This document shows, one piece after another, positions 44,136 through 52,382 of a stretch of DNA of 64,000 nucleotides. Where the stretch lies: assembly GCA_016795385.1 (NCBI GenBank), contig JAEUHI010000021.1, positions 1-64,000 of the forward strand, written 5' to 3'. Source of the DNA: Verrucomicrobiales bacterium (GTDB lineage Bacteria > Verrucomicrobiota > Verrucomicrobiia > Verrucomicrobiales > DEV007). The position numbers were made by a program, and so were the translations under genes. Under the pieces are notes generated by a model. The model was not told the DNA's origin. It saw nothing but the letters and a program-made list of their open reading frames with translations, and ran no database searches. How positions within the stretch are numbered: position 1 is the stretch's first letter; each line of letters opens with the position of its first letter.

Positions 44136-44909
44136 ATGAATCTTCGTGACATCACCCCCGTCGTGCTCACCTGGAACGAGGAACCCAACCTCCGGCGATG
44201 CCTCGAGGAACTCGGCTGGGCGGATCGCGTGGTCGTGATCGACAGTGGCAGCACCGACGAAACCCTCGCGATCTGCGCGTCATTTCCGAACGTCGAGGTG
44301 ATCCGGCGGCCTTTCGACAACCACACCGCCCAATGGAATTTCGGGATCGACCAGGTATCGACGCCCTGGGTGCTTTCCCTCGATGCCGACTATCGATTGA
44401 ATGGTGGGTTTGTCAGGGAGATCGAGGCGCTCGATGAAACCCGTCCAGAGGCGGCGTGGTATGCGTCTTTCCGGTTCCTCGTCTTCGGGCGTCCGCTGCG
44501 GGGATCGCTCTATCCGCCGCGCGCGATCCTCTTCGATCGTGCACGCTGCCGCTATGTCGCGGACGGTCACACCCAGACCCTGTCGATCGATGGGGGTTCC
44601 GGTTTTCTTTCGACCCGGATCGATCACGACGACCGCAAGCCGCTGTCCCGTTGGTTCGACTCGCAGATCAAGTATGCCCGGCTCGAGGCGGAAAAGCTGG
44701 AGGCCGAGGCCCATCCCGCCTCCTGGCCCGATCGATTGCGCAAACGGATCTGGCCCGCGGCGCCCGCCGCGTTTCTTTACACCCTGTTTTTCAAGCGTGT
44801 CATCCTCGACGGCTGGCCGGGCTGGTTCTACGTGTTGCAGCGCACCTACGCGGAGCTGCTGTTGTCCTTGATCCTGCTCGAACGACGCCTGATGAAATGG
44901 CCCGATTAA
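44136..44909 (+). CDS. Glycosyltransferase family 2 (WaaE/KdtX-like)
   Basis: 257 residues. PVVLTWNEEPNLRRCLEEL, RVVVIDSGSTDETLAI and WVLSLDADYRLNGGFVREIE are the standard blocks of the LPS-core beta-glucosyltransferase-like GT2 group; the DAD is at about residue 73. FDSQIKYARLEAEKL and the C-terminal amphipathic helices match that group. It follows a repeat leader with start codon right behind C4. Confidence 0.85.
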   Translation: MNLRDITPVVLTWNEEPNLRRCLEELGWADRVVVIDSGSTDETLAICASFPNVEVIRRPFDNHTAQWNFGIDQVSTPWVLSLDADYRLNGGFVREIEALDETRPEAAWYASFRFLVFGRPLRGSLYPPRAILFDRARCRYVADGHTQTLSIDGGSGFLSTRIDHDDRKPLSRWFDSQIKYARLEAEKLEAEAHPASWPDRLRKRIWPAAPAAFLYTLFFKRVILDGWPGWFYVLQRTYAELLLSLILLERRLMKWPD

Positions 44910-44922
44910 CTGACTTTCCGGC

Positions 44923-45564
44923 ATGACCACCCCCGCAGCTTCAACCTATGCCTACCGTTCCACCGATGGCGCCCACACCGACGCCTATCTCTGGACGACG
45001 GTCGAGAGGATCCTGGCAGAATCGATCGCGTCCGACCGGCGTGTTTTTGATCTCGGCTGCGGCAACGGCACGCTCGCCCGGCATCTCGGCAAGCTCGGAT
45101 ACGAAGTGTACGGCGTCGACCCCTCCGAGGAAGGGATCTCTCAGGCAAGGATCGCCGATCCTGAAACACGTCTGAGAATCGGGAGCGCGTACGATCCCCT
45201 CTCCGAAACCTATGGCATGTTTCCGGCGGTGATCTCACTCGAAGTGGTGGAGCATGTTTACTCTCCGAGACTTTATGCACGTTGCGTGTATGACCTGCTC
45301 GAACCCGGCGGGGTCGCCATTATCAGCACGCCGTATCACGGTTATCTGAAGAATCTGGCACTCTCGCTCCTGGGAAAGTGGGATTGGCACTTCACGGCCC
45401 TTTGGGATCACGGCCACATCAAGTTCTGGTCGATCGCGACTTTGACCTCCCTTTTCCAGGAACAAGGCATGACCCTTGAACGTGTGCACCGTGTCGGTCG
45501 GATTCCGGCTTTGGCGAAATCCATGATCCTTACGTTCAGGAAGCCGGAGCGTGTCCTTCCCTGA
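44923..45564 (+). CDS. Class I SAM-dependent methyltransferase (UbiG-like)
   Basis: 213 residues. RVFDLGCGNGTLARHLGKLG (motif I, about 41-60), YEVYGVDPSEEGI, FPAVISLEVVEHVYSPRLYA and LLEPGGVAIISTPYHGYLKN are textbook motifs for the UbiG-like Methyltransf_23 group. It starts 13 bases after the GT2 gene, so the two are co-transcribed. Substrate not evident. Confidence 0.88.
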   Translation: MTTPAASTYAYRSTDGAHTDAYLWTTVERILAESIASDRRVFDLGCGNGTLARHLGKLGYEVYGVDPSEEGISQARIADPETRLRIGSAYDPLSETYGMFPAVISLEVVEHVYSPRLYARCVYDLLEPGGVAIISTPYHGYLKNLALSLLGKWDWHFTALWDHGHIKFWSIATLTSLFQEQGMTLERVHRVGRIPALAKSMILTFRKPERVLP

Positions 45565-45722
45565 TCGACCTTTGCGATTCGACAATGCCAATTTGTTTCG
45601 CCGCACTCCGCTGAGGAAAGAGGGGATCTGGCGCGTGGTGAGGGCCCTTGCTCGCGTTGCGCAGTGGCTGGTTTGAGGCGAACCTCCGTTCTCGCAGTAG
45701 CGTCCAGCCGAATAAACCACCG

Positions 45723-48647
45723 ATGAAGTTTGCCGTCTCCATGCTCGCCGGCCTGCTGGCGCTGCTGCCCGTCCCGGGGCATGGCGGCATCACGCTGGTC
45801 GCGCGCGAGACCTTCGAGGGCGTCCGGACTCTCGATGCGGCATCGCCGGGGAATCTCGGTGAATTCCACGAAGGGGCCTGGCAGTGCCGGGCGGTGGGGC
45901 CCCGGATGGAATCGACTCCCGGATGGGGCTGGTCGGGCGATTCGCAGGGCGCGTTGGTGAGGACCTTCTGGGACCTCCGCGAGGCTCCCTACAGCACGGC
46001 ACGCGACGCGGGAATGATCGGTGCCTGGGTCCGATTTGAAGACCTCGCGGAAGCCGGGTATCTCAGCAGCGGCTTGGTCGCCAATCCGGCGATGGTCCTC
46101 GAACTGCGGAGCGGCGGAGACAATGCTCCCTTCCAGATGCTGGGGGTGACCCGGGAAAAGCAGTGGGCCAGCCGCGATGGATCGCTTTGGTCCGCGGCGG
46201 CGGATCCGGTGCAGACAAATGTCTGGTACTGGGTGCAGATCGCCTGGGAGCGGGTCGGTGCCCGTCTCGCCGCAGTCGCCGCCATCCAACCGCTCGGAGG
46301 GACTTTGCAGACGCTCGGGGAAACGGAGATCATTTTGCCCGGCTATGAGACGACGACGGCCCATGTTCTCAATGCCCCGGCGACGACCGCGCCAGGGCAA
46401 GTCTACCGATGGCGCGGGCGGCTCGGCGGGGCGACTCTCGCGCGCATCGACGCACTCGGGGATGCGGCACCTCTACCCGACCTGCTCGCCCCCGTGGATC
46501 AGCGTCATACCTGGTACATCGATCCGGTGAGCGGTGATGACAACCACGACGGCCTTACACCGGCGACCGCCTGGCGCAGCGTCGGAAAGTTCAATCAGGA
46601 AAGCGCCCATGCCGGGATCTTCGCACCGGCCGATGGTGGTCATGAGAACGGAGACCTTGTCATCATCGACACCTCCCAGGTTCCCCTCGATCTGGGGACG
46701 CAGGCCCTGTCGGTGAGGACCCGCGGTCTGACCCTGCGACCCGCGGCGGGGCAGGCGAAAATCCGTCTCCGCGCCCATCGCGATCTCATCACCGGAGCAA
46801 CCGTGTGGACCCGCCCGAATCCCGCGGCGCAGCCGAAGGTGTGGGTGACGACCGATGGCAACGCGACGGACCTTCAGGATGTGGTGGTCTGGGAAAACGA
46901 TCGCTGGCTCCATCATGTGCGGAGCGCGACGATGGGCGCCCCTTCTCCCGAGGCCTTGGCCGAGTTGAACGGCACGCCGGGGAGTTTTCACAGCGACGGG
47001 ACCCATCTCTACCTCCATCCGTTCGGCGGCACGAATCCCAACACCGACGGCAAATCCTACACCCGCAGCCGTTTTCGCAACGACGGAGGATCCGCCGTGA
47101 TGTTGCTGGCTCCCGACCTCGCCGTCCACGGCATCGACGTGCGGAAGACGGCGCTCGCGAGGGCATCGGACGGCGATCCCTACACCGCCTACGGCATCCA
47201 GGGCGATGTGGGGTTTGGTGGGGAAACGCTCCTCCAAAATTGTTACGTCGATTACGTGGGGAAACATGGCATCGGCTTCACCGATTCCAACTCGGGTCGC
47301 CACGTCCTCGTGCTCGATTGCCAGGTGGAGCAGGGATCGCCCTACTTCAATCAGACCCCCTTCGTCGATTACAACGGCTTGGAAACCGCTACGGGCAATC
47401 GCACGACCTACCGGCGCTGCATCAACCGGAAGGTCGCCGGACTCGTCGGTTCCACCGAGGGATGGAGCCGCCAGCTCGTGACCTATTACCTCCACAACAA
47501 CGGCACGGGCACCCAGTTCGACGAGGTGCGTTTCGAGCAATGCGAATTCGGTGGTCGGGTCACCACGGGCGGCGGGATCGATGCCTTGGTCCTCGAGGAA
47601 TGCCTCGTCGCCGGCGGGGATGTCAGTGCGACGAGCGTGGAGGTGAACCGATGCCGGCTGACGGAACTCCCGGTCGGGAACCACCGGCCTGACGGCACCC
47701 TCATCGCCCGCAACAACCTGCATGTCTTCTCGGAAGGTGTCTTCAATGCCTCGTTCAACGCCCGCGTCGAGGGCACGGTGATTTTTGAAGGCAACACCTT
47801 CGATCTGCGACCCTACCTCCAGTCCGACAACCCGGGTTTTTGCCTCTTCCAACGCATCGGGGCACTCGATTTCACCTTCCGCAACAATGTCTTCATCGCC
47901 CCGAAGAACCGCGAATTCGGGGTCATCGAAAAGCTCGAGGACACGGATCCGGTGCACTTTTCGAAGAATGTCTACGAGACGAGTGCTGCGGCCACGTTGC
48001 TCCATGGGTTCAAAGAGGGCGGCATGGTCCGGACCGTCCCGCTCTCCCAATGGCAGGCGATGGGCCACGACATCGGAAGTCTCGCGACCGATGCCTTGGT
48101 CGACGCTTGGCTATTGCCATTGGCAGGTTCTCCCTTGATCAACGCGGGACACGACCTGGTGCCCCCGGTGGATTTTTCAGGGCGTTTCTTCTCCTCCCGC
48201 CGCACCATCGGTGCGCAGGAGCCGGGGCTTTCCTATCAAGGGTGGCGCGAGCAGGAATTCCCCCCGGCGGCGTGGGGAAATGATCTGGTCAGCGGTCCGA
48301 CGGCGGACCCCGATGGCGACGGTCGGGCGAACCTGCTCGAATTTCTCCTGGGATCGAACCCGAGGGCGAGCACCTCCTACGGAGCATTCGTGCTCCAGCC
48401 CGCCCCCGGTCTCCCCGGGGAAACCCTGCTCGTGGGGAGCATTCCCAACCACGCCGTCGGAGCCACGCTCCGGGCCGAATTCTCCGTGGATCTCGAATCC
48501 TGGGTGGCGGTGCCTCTCTCCGAAGCCGCGTTCCTGCCTCCCGAGGGGAATGTCCAAAACCGGCGTGGCTTCCTCTCGCCCGTCCCTGCGACAGGGGACC
48601 GCTTCTTTTGGCGCTGGGTCGCCCGTCCCGATCCTCGTTCTCTTTAA
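45723..48647 (+). CDS. Large secreted protein, parallel beta-helix type
   Basis: 974 residues. Signal peptide MKFAVSMLAGLLALLPVPGH. Residues about 260-290 read WYIDPVSGDDNHDGLTPATA, the introductory motif of many secreted right-handed beta-helix proteins; the following 500 residues have short Asn/Val-rich turns suited to that fold. The C-terminus has DPDGDGRANLLEFLLGSNPR, a calcium-loop motif common at the end of secreted proteins in Verrucomicrobiota. It may bind or cleave the polysaccharide; a lyase role is only a guess. ATG 45723 gives the signal peptide. A 158-bp gap precedes it, in which nothing was recognised. Confidence 0.78.
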   Translation: MKFAVSMLAGLLALLPVPGHGGITLVARETFEGVRTLDAASPGNLGEFHEGAWQCRAVGPRMESTPGWGWSGDSQGALVRTFWDLREAPYSTARDAGMIGAWVRFEDLAEAGYLSSGLVANPAMVLELRSGGDNAPFQMLGVTREKQWASRDGSLWSAAADPVQTNVWYWVQIAWERVGARLAAVAAIQPLGGTLQTLGETEIILPGYETTTAHVLNAPATTAPGQVYRWRGRLGGATLARIDALGDAAPLPDLLAPVDQRHTWYIDPVSGDDNHDGLTPATAWRSVGKFNQESAHAGIFAPADGGHENGDLVIIDTSQVPLDLGTQALSVRTRGLTLRPAAGQAKIRLRAHRDLITGATVWTRPNPAAQPKVWVTTDGNATDLQDVVVWENDRWLHHVRSATMGAPSPEALAELNGTPGSFHSDGTHLYLHPFGGTNPNTDGKSYTRSRFRNDGGSAVMLLAPDLAVHGIDVRKTALARASDGDPYTAYGIQGDVGFGGETLLQNCYVDYVGKHGIGFTDSNSGRHVLVLDCQVEQGSPYFNQTPFVDYNGLETATGNRTTYRRCINRKVAGLVGSTEGWSRQLVTYYLHNNGTGTQFDEVRFEQCEFGGRVTTGGGIDALVLEECLVAGGDVSATSVEVNRCRLTELPVGNHRPDGTLIARNNLHVFSEGVFNASFNARVEGTVIFEGNTFDLRPYLQSDNPGFCLFQRIGALDFTFRNNVFIAPKNREFGVIEKLEDTDPVHFSKNVYETSAAATLLHGFKEGGMVRTVPLSQWQAMGHDIGSLATDALVDAWLLPLAGSPLINAGHDLVPPVDFSGRFFSSRRTIGAQEPGLSYQGWREQEFPPAAWGNDLVSGPTADPDGDGRANLLEFLLGSNPRASTSYGAFVLQPAPGLPGETLLVGSIPNHAVGATLRAEFSVDLESWVAVPLSEAAFLPPEGNVQNRRGFLSPVPATGDRFFWRWVARPDPRSL

Positions 48648-48679
48648 CTGGGAAAATCCGTTCGCCACCGTACTTTCCT

Positions 48680-48779
48680 AACCTTTTACTTTTTACCTTT
48701 TGCCTTTTACTTCTCCTCTGGCACCGGGGCTCTTCCTTGCCCGCGCTCCCGCGCTCCCGCGCTCCCGCGCCACCGGCGC
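48680..48779 (+). promoter_or_regulatory. Leader module: TTACCTT heptamers, CTCCCGCG repeats, GCGCC hairpin
   Basis: CCTTTTACTTTTTACCTTTT and TTCTCCTCTGGCACCGG (48680-48728) are followed by four CGCGCTCC-type octamers and GCGCC, loop ACC, GGCGC (48767-48779). ACCTCCCTC abuts ATG 48789. Same design as the leaders before 24228, 26165 and 44136. Confidence 0.72.
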
Positions 48780-48788
48780 ACCTCCCTC

Positions 48789-49265
48789 ATGATCGATCTT
48801 TCCCGATTCGATAACTCTGCCTTCGACCGCGGCGCTCCGCGGTGGAAGGAAGGGCTCTGGTGGTTGGTGCGGTCCCTGCTCTTCGCTCCGTGGTTCCCGG
48901 TGCCGTCTCTGCTGAAGGTCGCGGCACTGCGGGCCTTCGGCGCGAGGGTGGGGGAGGGGGTGGTGATCCGTTCGCGGGTGAACATCACCTTTCCCTGGCG
49001 CCTCGAGATCGGCGACCATGTCTGGATCGGCGACGAAGTGATGATCCTCAGCCTCGACCGCGTCGTCATCGGTTCGCACGTGTGCCTTTCACAGCGGGCC
49101 TTCCTCTGCACGGGGTCGCACGATTTTTCCAAGACCTCGTTCGATCTCATCACCCGACCGATCACGATCGGGGACCATTGCTGGATCGCGGCGCAGGCTT
49201 TCATCGCACCGGGGGTCGATCTCGCCCCCGGCACCCGCTGCCGCGCCGGCGAGGTCGTGAAATGA
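48789..49265 (+). CDS. WcaF-like sugar O-acetyltransferase, C-terminus short
   Basis: 158 residues. MIDLSRFDNSAFDRGAPRWK and LWWLVRSLLFAPWFPVPSLL match the N-terminus of colanic-acid acetyltransferase WcaF. Hexapeptide repeats follow ([33 protein letters not shown]), with the active-site-like GSHDFSKTSFDL. It stops about 20 residues before the usual end (no VAGNPA block), possibly through a late frameshift near 49258. Acetyl transfer to a sugar residue is the family role. Confidence 0.8.
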   Translation: MIDLSRFDNSAFDRGAPRWKEGLWWLVRSLLFAPWFPVPSLLKVAALRAFGARVGEGVVIRSRVNITFPWRLEIGDHVWIGDEVMILSLDRVVIGSHVCLSQRAFLCTGSHDFSKTSFDLITRPITIGDHCWIAAQAFIAPGVDLAPGTRCRAGEVVK

Positions 49266-49296
49266 ACGTGCCAGGATCGGCGATGTCTCCCTCCGC

Positions 49297-50079
49297 ATGA
49301 AGTTCCGCCCCGGTCATACGAAACGCTTTTGGTGGATCGCCGCAGGACTTGTCGTCGCCGCGGAAATCTTCGTGTTTCTCCGGACCATTCCCGAAAAACT
49401 CCATTGGGCGAACGAGCCCGTCCTGCGTCTCGATCTGCCCGAAGCGGAAAACGGCGAGGATCCTTATGCGTTTGTCGAACAGCCCGCCCGCGTCAAGGAA
49501 GTCGAAGGAATGCTCGCCTTCGCGGAAGGACGTTGCGGGGTCTTCGTGCCCAAGGCCCACGGTGCCAATCCGAAACGGGCGCTCGATTTCTTCTACTTCG
49601 AATACGATCCGGGCAACCCGCGATTCATTCACGACGTCTTCGGTCATGCTCCGGAGATCTGCATGAGGGCGACCGGGGCGATCCTGAAGCAGGAGCATCC
49701 TTCCCGGAGCATCACGATCGCGGGACGCTCGATGAAGGTGCTCGTGCTCGAGTTCATTTCGCCCGTCTCGTCGCAACCCTTGTGGGTTTTCCGCTTCACC
49801 TGGTTGCCGGAAGGGCTCTCCTACGACCCCTACAACCCCGCCTATCAGCAACGGCGCGAGAAATTCATCATCGGCCTCCTCGGTCAACCCAAGCCGCCCG
49901 CGCGCGTTCTTCTCGCCGCGGGGATCGGCTACGAAACCCTCAATGAAGCCTGGGCCAGCTATGAAAGGCTCCTCGTGAGCCGGTTGAAGATGGTCGAGCC
50001 AGGGGCGCGGGGGTGGGAGAAGGACACGCTCAGTGCCAGAGGTGAAGTAGAAGGTAGGAGGCGGCCCACGGCGCGGTAA
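49297..50079 (+). CDS. EpsI-like (DUF3485) exosortase-associated protein
   Basis: 260 residues. One N-terminal membrane segment (FWWIAAGLVVAAEIFVFLRT), then a domain with HDVFGHAPEICMRATGA and MKVLVLEFISPV that matches the HxPExC layout of EpsI proteins, which accompany exosortases in exopolysaccharide clusters. No exosortase gene was found in the window. The last 20 residues or so (LSARGEVEGRRRPTAR) are encoded by the GTGCCAGAG/GTAAAAG trailer repeat, which also provides the TAA stop. The original C-terminus has probably been replaced. Confidence 0.65.
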   Translation: MKFRPGHTKRFWWIAAGLVVAAEIFVFLRTIPEKLHWANEPVLRLDLPEAENGEDPYAFVEQPARVKEVEGMLAFAEGRCGVFVPKAHGANPKRALDFFYFEYDPGNPRFIHDVFGHAPEICMRATGAILKQEHPSRSITIAGRSMKVLVLEFISPVSSQPLWVFRFTWLPEGLSYDPYNPAYQQRREKFIIGLLGQPKPPARVLLAAGIGYETLNEAWASYERLLVSRLKMVEPGARGWEKDTLSARGEVEGRRRPTAR

Positions 50080-50426
50080 AAGGTAAAAGGTAGCGCGCGC
50101 TCAGTCGCGCGTACGGTTTCTCACCACGGGATTCGCGGTTATTCGCGTTCCATCCCTCTTTCATTCGCGTTGAAATTTCTTCTCTTCAAATCTGCGGCCA
50201 TCCGCGGCCATCCGCGGCCATCTGCGGCCATCTGCGGCCATCTGCGGCCATCCGCGTTGAGATTCCTTCATCCCAATCCCTCTACATCCGCGTCCAAGAA
50301 TTCAACGCAGATGAGCGCCGATGGCCGCAGGTCAACGCAGATTAGGAAAGTTCCTGACCGCGAATTTCACGAAGGGCACGAACCCCTCCGTGCCCTTCGT
50401 GGTGAACCCTTTTCTTCCCGTGTCTC
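50030..50426. repeat. Trailer heptamers and CATTCGCGTTGAAA/CATCCGCGGC-type repeats between convergent genes
   Basis: CAGTGCCAGAGGTGAAGTAG and GTAAAAG heptamers overlap the end of the EpsI-like gene (50030-50095). Then comes a stretch of phrases related to the tandem units elsewhere: ATTCGCGGTTATTCGCG, CATTCGCGTTGAAA, six CCATCTGCGG/CCATCCGCGG decamers (50202-50260), TTCAACGCAGATGAGCGCCG. No gene. The right end carries the inverted repeat listed separately. Confidence 0.88.
50368..50401. terminator. Long hairpin between convergent genes
   Basis: A perfect 13-bp inverted repeat, CACGAAGGGCACG and CGTGCCCTTCGTG, with an 8-base loop. It lies between the + strand EpsI-like gene and the minus-strand isomerase gene that ends at 50427, so it is placed to act as a bidirectional terminator. 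No T-run follows, and the phrase resembles dispersed repeats in such genomes, so terminator function is inferred. Confidence 0.5.
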
Positions 50427-51344
50427 TCACCCTCCCAGTTTCTCCAGCAGGTACTCGCGCGATCGGAGAATCTCTTCCGTGGTGAGGCTGGGATGCGGCT
50501 CGAAGACGAGGGTGTGATGGCGGCGGACATGGCGCGCGATCATGTCGAAATCGACCGAGCCAGTGCCGGGCGGGCGGTGATCGCGGCCTTGCTCATCGAC
50601 ATCATGGAGATGGAATCCGACGAGACGATCGAGCCTCGAGGCGAGGTGGGTCTCGTGATCGAGAAAACCCTTGAGGTGTTTGATGCGGGCGTGCCCGGTG
50701 TCATGCCAGTAGCCGATCGGCGCATCCTCGGCGAAGTGGGCGAAGAAGGCATCGAACCCATCATCGAGCGGCAGTTCGAGAACGCCTTCGCGGTTTTCAA
50801 CGCCGAGGACGAGGCCGTGATTCACCACGGAGGGGAGCAGCTCGTCGTAACCGGCGAGGACCCGCTTCATTGCGTTGCTTGCTCCAGCCCGGAGCCGCGC
50901 GAGGGCCTTCTCCCGGGCGGCGGGGAGGGCCGGTGGATCGGCCTCTAGGATGGCGGCCGGATCGCGGAAGAGAAACGAGGCGCTGCCCGAGTGCATCACC
51001 ACATCGCGCGCGCCGACCCGGGTCGCGAAGTCGAGGGTGCGCTGGGAATGGAGGAGCCAGAGGGCGCGCTCGTTCTTTTTCCGTCCGGAGGGCTGGAAGA
51101 GATTCGGCGCGGCGTGGCGGACGGTGCCGGGGAGGGGACAAAAATTGTGCACCGACGAGATTGCGATGACACCCTCCTCCACCGCCCGGATGATGCCCGG
51201 AGCCAGTTCGAGGCGGACGCCGTGGCTGAGTTCCGCCCGTTCGAATCCGAGCGAACGGATTTCCGCGAGCATCGCGTAACCGTCCTCGTGCCGGTGGGAA
51301 TTCCAGCAGGAGGAAAGGGAAAGTCGGCTGGCGAGATCGGGCAT
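50427..51344 (-). CDS. Sugar phosphate isomerase/epimerase-like TIM-barrel protein
   Basis: 305 residues. Xylose-isomerase-like (AP endonuclease 2) barrel: RLSLSSCWNSHRHEDGYAML at the start, VVMHSGSASFLF, LVLGVENREGVLELP (metal Glu), IGYWHDTGHARIK (Asp/His), VGFHLHDVDEQGRDHRPPGT (His/Asp) and HTLVFEPHPSLTTEE. These give the usual metal-binding set. ATG 51344 is used; the frame extends upstream over the tRNA region without similarity. It is convergent with the polysaccharide region and divergent from tRNA-Glu. Substrate unknown. Confidence 0.82.
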   Translation of the reverse strand: MPDLASRLSLSSCWNSHRHEDGYAMLAEIRSLGFERAELSHGVRLELAPGIIRAVEEGVIAISSVHNFCPLPGTVRHAAPNLFQPSGRKKNERALWLLHSQRTLDFATRVGARDVVMHSGSASFLFRDPAAILEADPPALPAAREKALARLRAGASNAMKRVLAGYDELLPSVVNHGLVLGVENREGVLELPLDDGFDAFFAHFAEDAPIGYWHDTGHARIKHLKGFLDHETHLASRLDRLVGFHLHDVDEQGRDHRPPGTGSVDFDMIARHVRRHHTLVFEPHPSLTTEEILRSREYLLEKLGG

Positions 51345-51514
51345 CGGGAGGGAAGAAAACGTTCGGCGAAGAGGCGGGATGCGCAAGCGTCGGTCGTTGA
51401 TCGGGTGGGGGAAGGGAGGTGGAACTTGCAAAAATCTTGGCAATTTCGACTTGCGTCCCGCCCGATCGCCCCCATATTCCCGCCCTCCCCTAGCGTTTCG
51501 CTTGAGAACCAAGT

Positions 51515-51589
51515 GACCCGTTCGTCTAAGGGTTAGGACACCGCCCTTTCACGGCGGTAATACGGGTTCGAATCCCGTACGGGTCGCCA
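51515..51589 (+). tRNA. tRNA-Glu (anticodon TTC)
   Basis: Cloverleaf folded by eye: acceptor GACCCGT with ACGGGTC, D-arm around GTCTAAGGGTTAGGAC, anticodon stem CCGCC/GGCGG with loop CTTTCAC (anticodon TTC), T-arm ACGGG/CCCGT with loop TTCGAAT, discriminator G and encoded CCA. The sequence is the standard bacterial tRNA-Glu. A terminator follows directly. Confidence 0.97.
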
Positions 51590-51798
51590 AAAACAACCGC
51601 CGGTCACGGCGGTTTTTTTGTTGCGACGCGTAGGGAGGCGAACCCATGGGGGGTGACTGCATCGCCGCAAGAGCGAATGCGAGAGCGGTGGGAATAAATG
51701 CGAGCGAAGCTCGCGACGACGCAGAGACGGAGCAAAGCGCAGTCAATCCCGTACGGGTCGCCAAAAACAACCGCCGGTCACGGCGGTTTTTTTGTTGG
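51571..51798 (+). repeat. 53-bp direct repeat of the tRNA-Glu 3' end plus terminator
   Basis: Bases 51571-51623 (T-arm 3' half, acceptor 3' strand, CCA and terminator) are repeated without a mismatch at 51746-51798. The 122 bp between hold a GCGAGC, loop GAA, GCTCGC hairpin (51702-51716) and no gene. Duplicated tRNA 3' ends are the usual trace of integration at a tRNA attachment site; a simple local duplication is the alternative. Confidence 0.92.
51595..51619 (+). terminator. Rho-independent terminator of tRNA-Glu
   Basis: 8-bp stem AACCGCCG and CGGCGGTT with loop GTCA, then a run of seven T. It begins 6 bases after the CCA end. An identical second copy lies at 51770-51794 within the duplicated segment. 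Confidence 0.93.
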
Positions 51799-51831
51799 CG
51801 GAGGGAACGAGTATTGGCCCCGGAGGGGCCA

Positions 51832-52155
51832 AAGAAGGTAGCCGGTGGTGGAGCGCAGCGGAACCACCGGACCCCTACTCCGGAAAAGAGAACCCCGCCC
51901 CGGAGGGGCGGAAGAAGCGGGCCCGCTCACGAGACCCGTTCTTTTTCGAACTTCATCCCGCCGCGCATCACAAGCTACAGATCCTCCTCCTGAAAGGTTT
52001 GCGTCCGATGGTGACGGAGGCTCGCGCTTCGTGGTGAAAACCAGAGGGTGCGTCGAGGATACTCCGGAGGCTTCTCGCGCCCCTCGCGGGCGCAACCATT
52101 TCCTCGTGTGGTTGACCGGTGGTTCCGCCGCGCTCCACCACCGGCTACCGTCTTT
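51832..52155. repeat. Pair of inverted REP-like elements
   Basis: Two 40-bp elements, 51832-51871 and, inverted, 52116-52155, differ at only a few positions. Each has its own palindrome, CCGGTGGT and ACCACCGG, around GGAGCGC(A/G)GCGGA and is flanked by GTAGCC. Further hairpins flank them: GGCCCCGGAGGGGCC (51818-51832) and CGTCCC, GCT, GGGACG (52157-52171). The arrangement of two inverted REPs resembles a REPIN. The 244 bp between them contain no credible gene. Confidence 0.8.
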
Positions 52156-52178
52156 CGTCCCGCTGGGACGATTCTGCT

Positions 52179-52364
52179 TCAAAATTTGCAGTAGATGGAA
52201 CCAGGCATTCTTAACTCCCAAAGATTCATCGGGTTTCCGGCGTAGCCTGACAATTCTGTCCCGCATCCAACGGCTTCCTCCTGCTGCCAGTGGGGAAGCT
52301 TTTCCCCATGCCGCTCGATCGGTTCGTAAGGATTGAGGAAATCGCACATCTCCTCATCGTCCAT
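52179..52364 (-). pseudogene. Remnant of a REP-associated transposase-like gene (N-terminus only)
   Basis: The 61-residue frame starts MDDEEMCDFLNPYEPIERHG then EKLPHWQQEEA, which looks like the N-terminus of Y1/REP-associated tyrosine transposases of this phylum, where the PHW-x-Q phrase is usually followed by a TYFVTFRL-type strand. Here that strand and the catalytic HUH and Tyr are absent; the rest is unrelated. It lies next to two inverted REP-like elements. Identification rests on about 30 residues, so it is moderate. Confidence 0.45.
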
Positions 52365-52382
52365 GTGCGCGCTGCGGAACGC

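Noticed and set aside
51646..52037. Small frames between tRNA-Glu and the REP-like pair
   Set aside because: They cover the duplicated tRNA tail and hairpin repeats and show no protein-like pattern.
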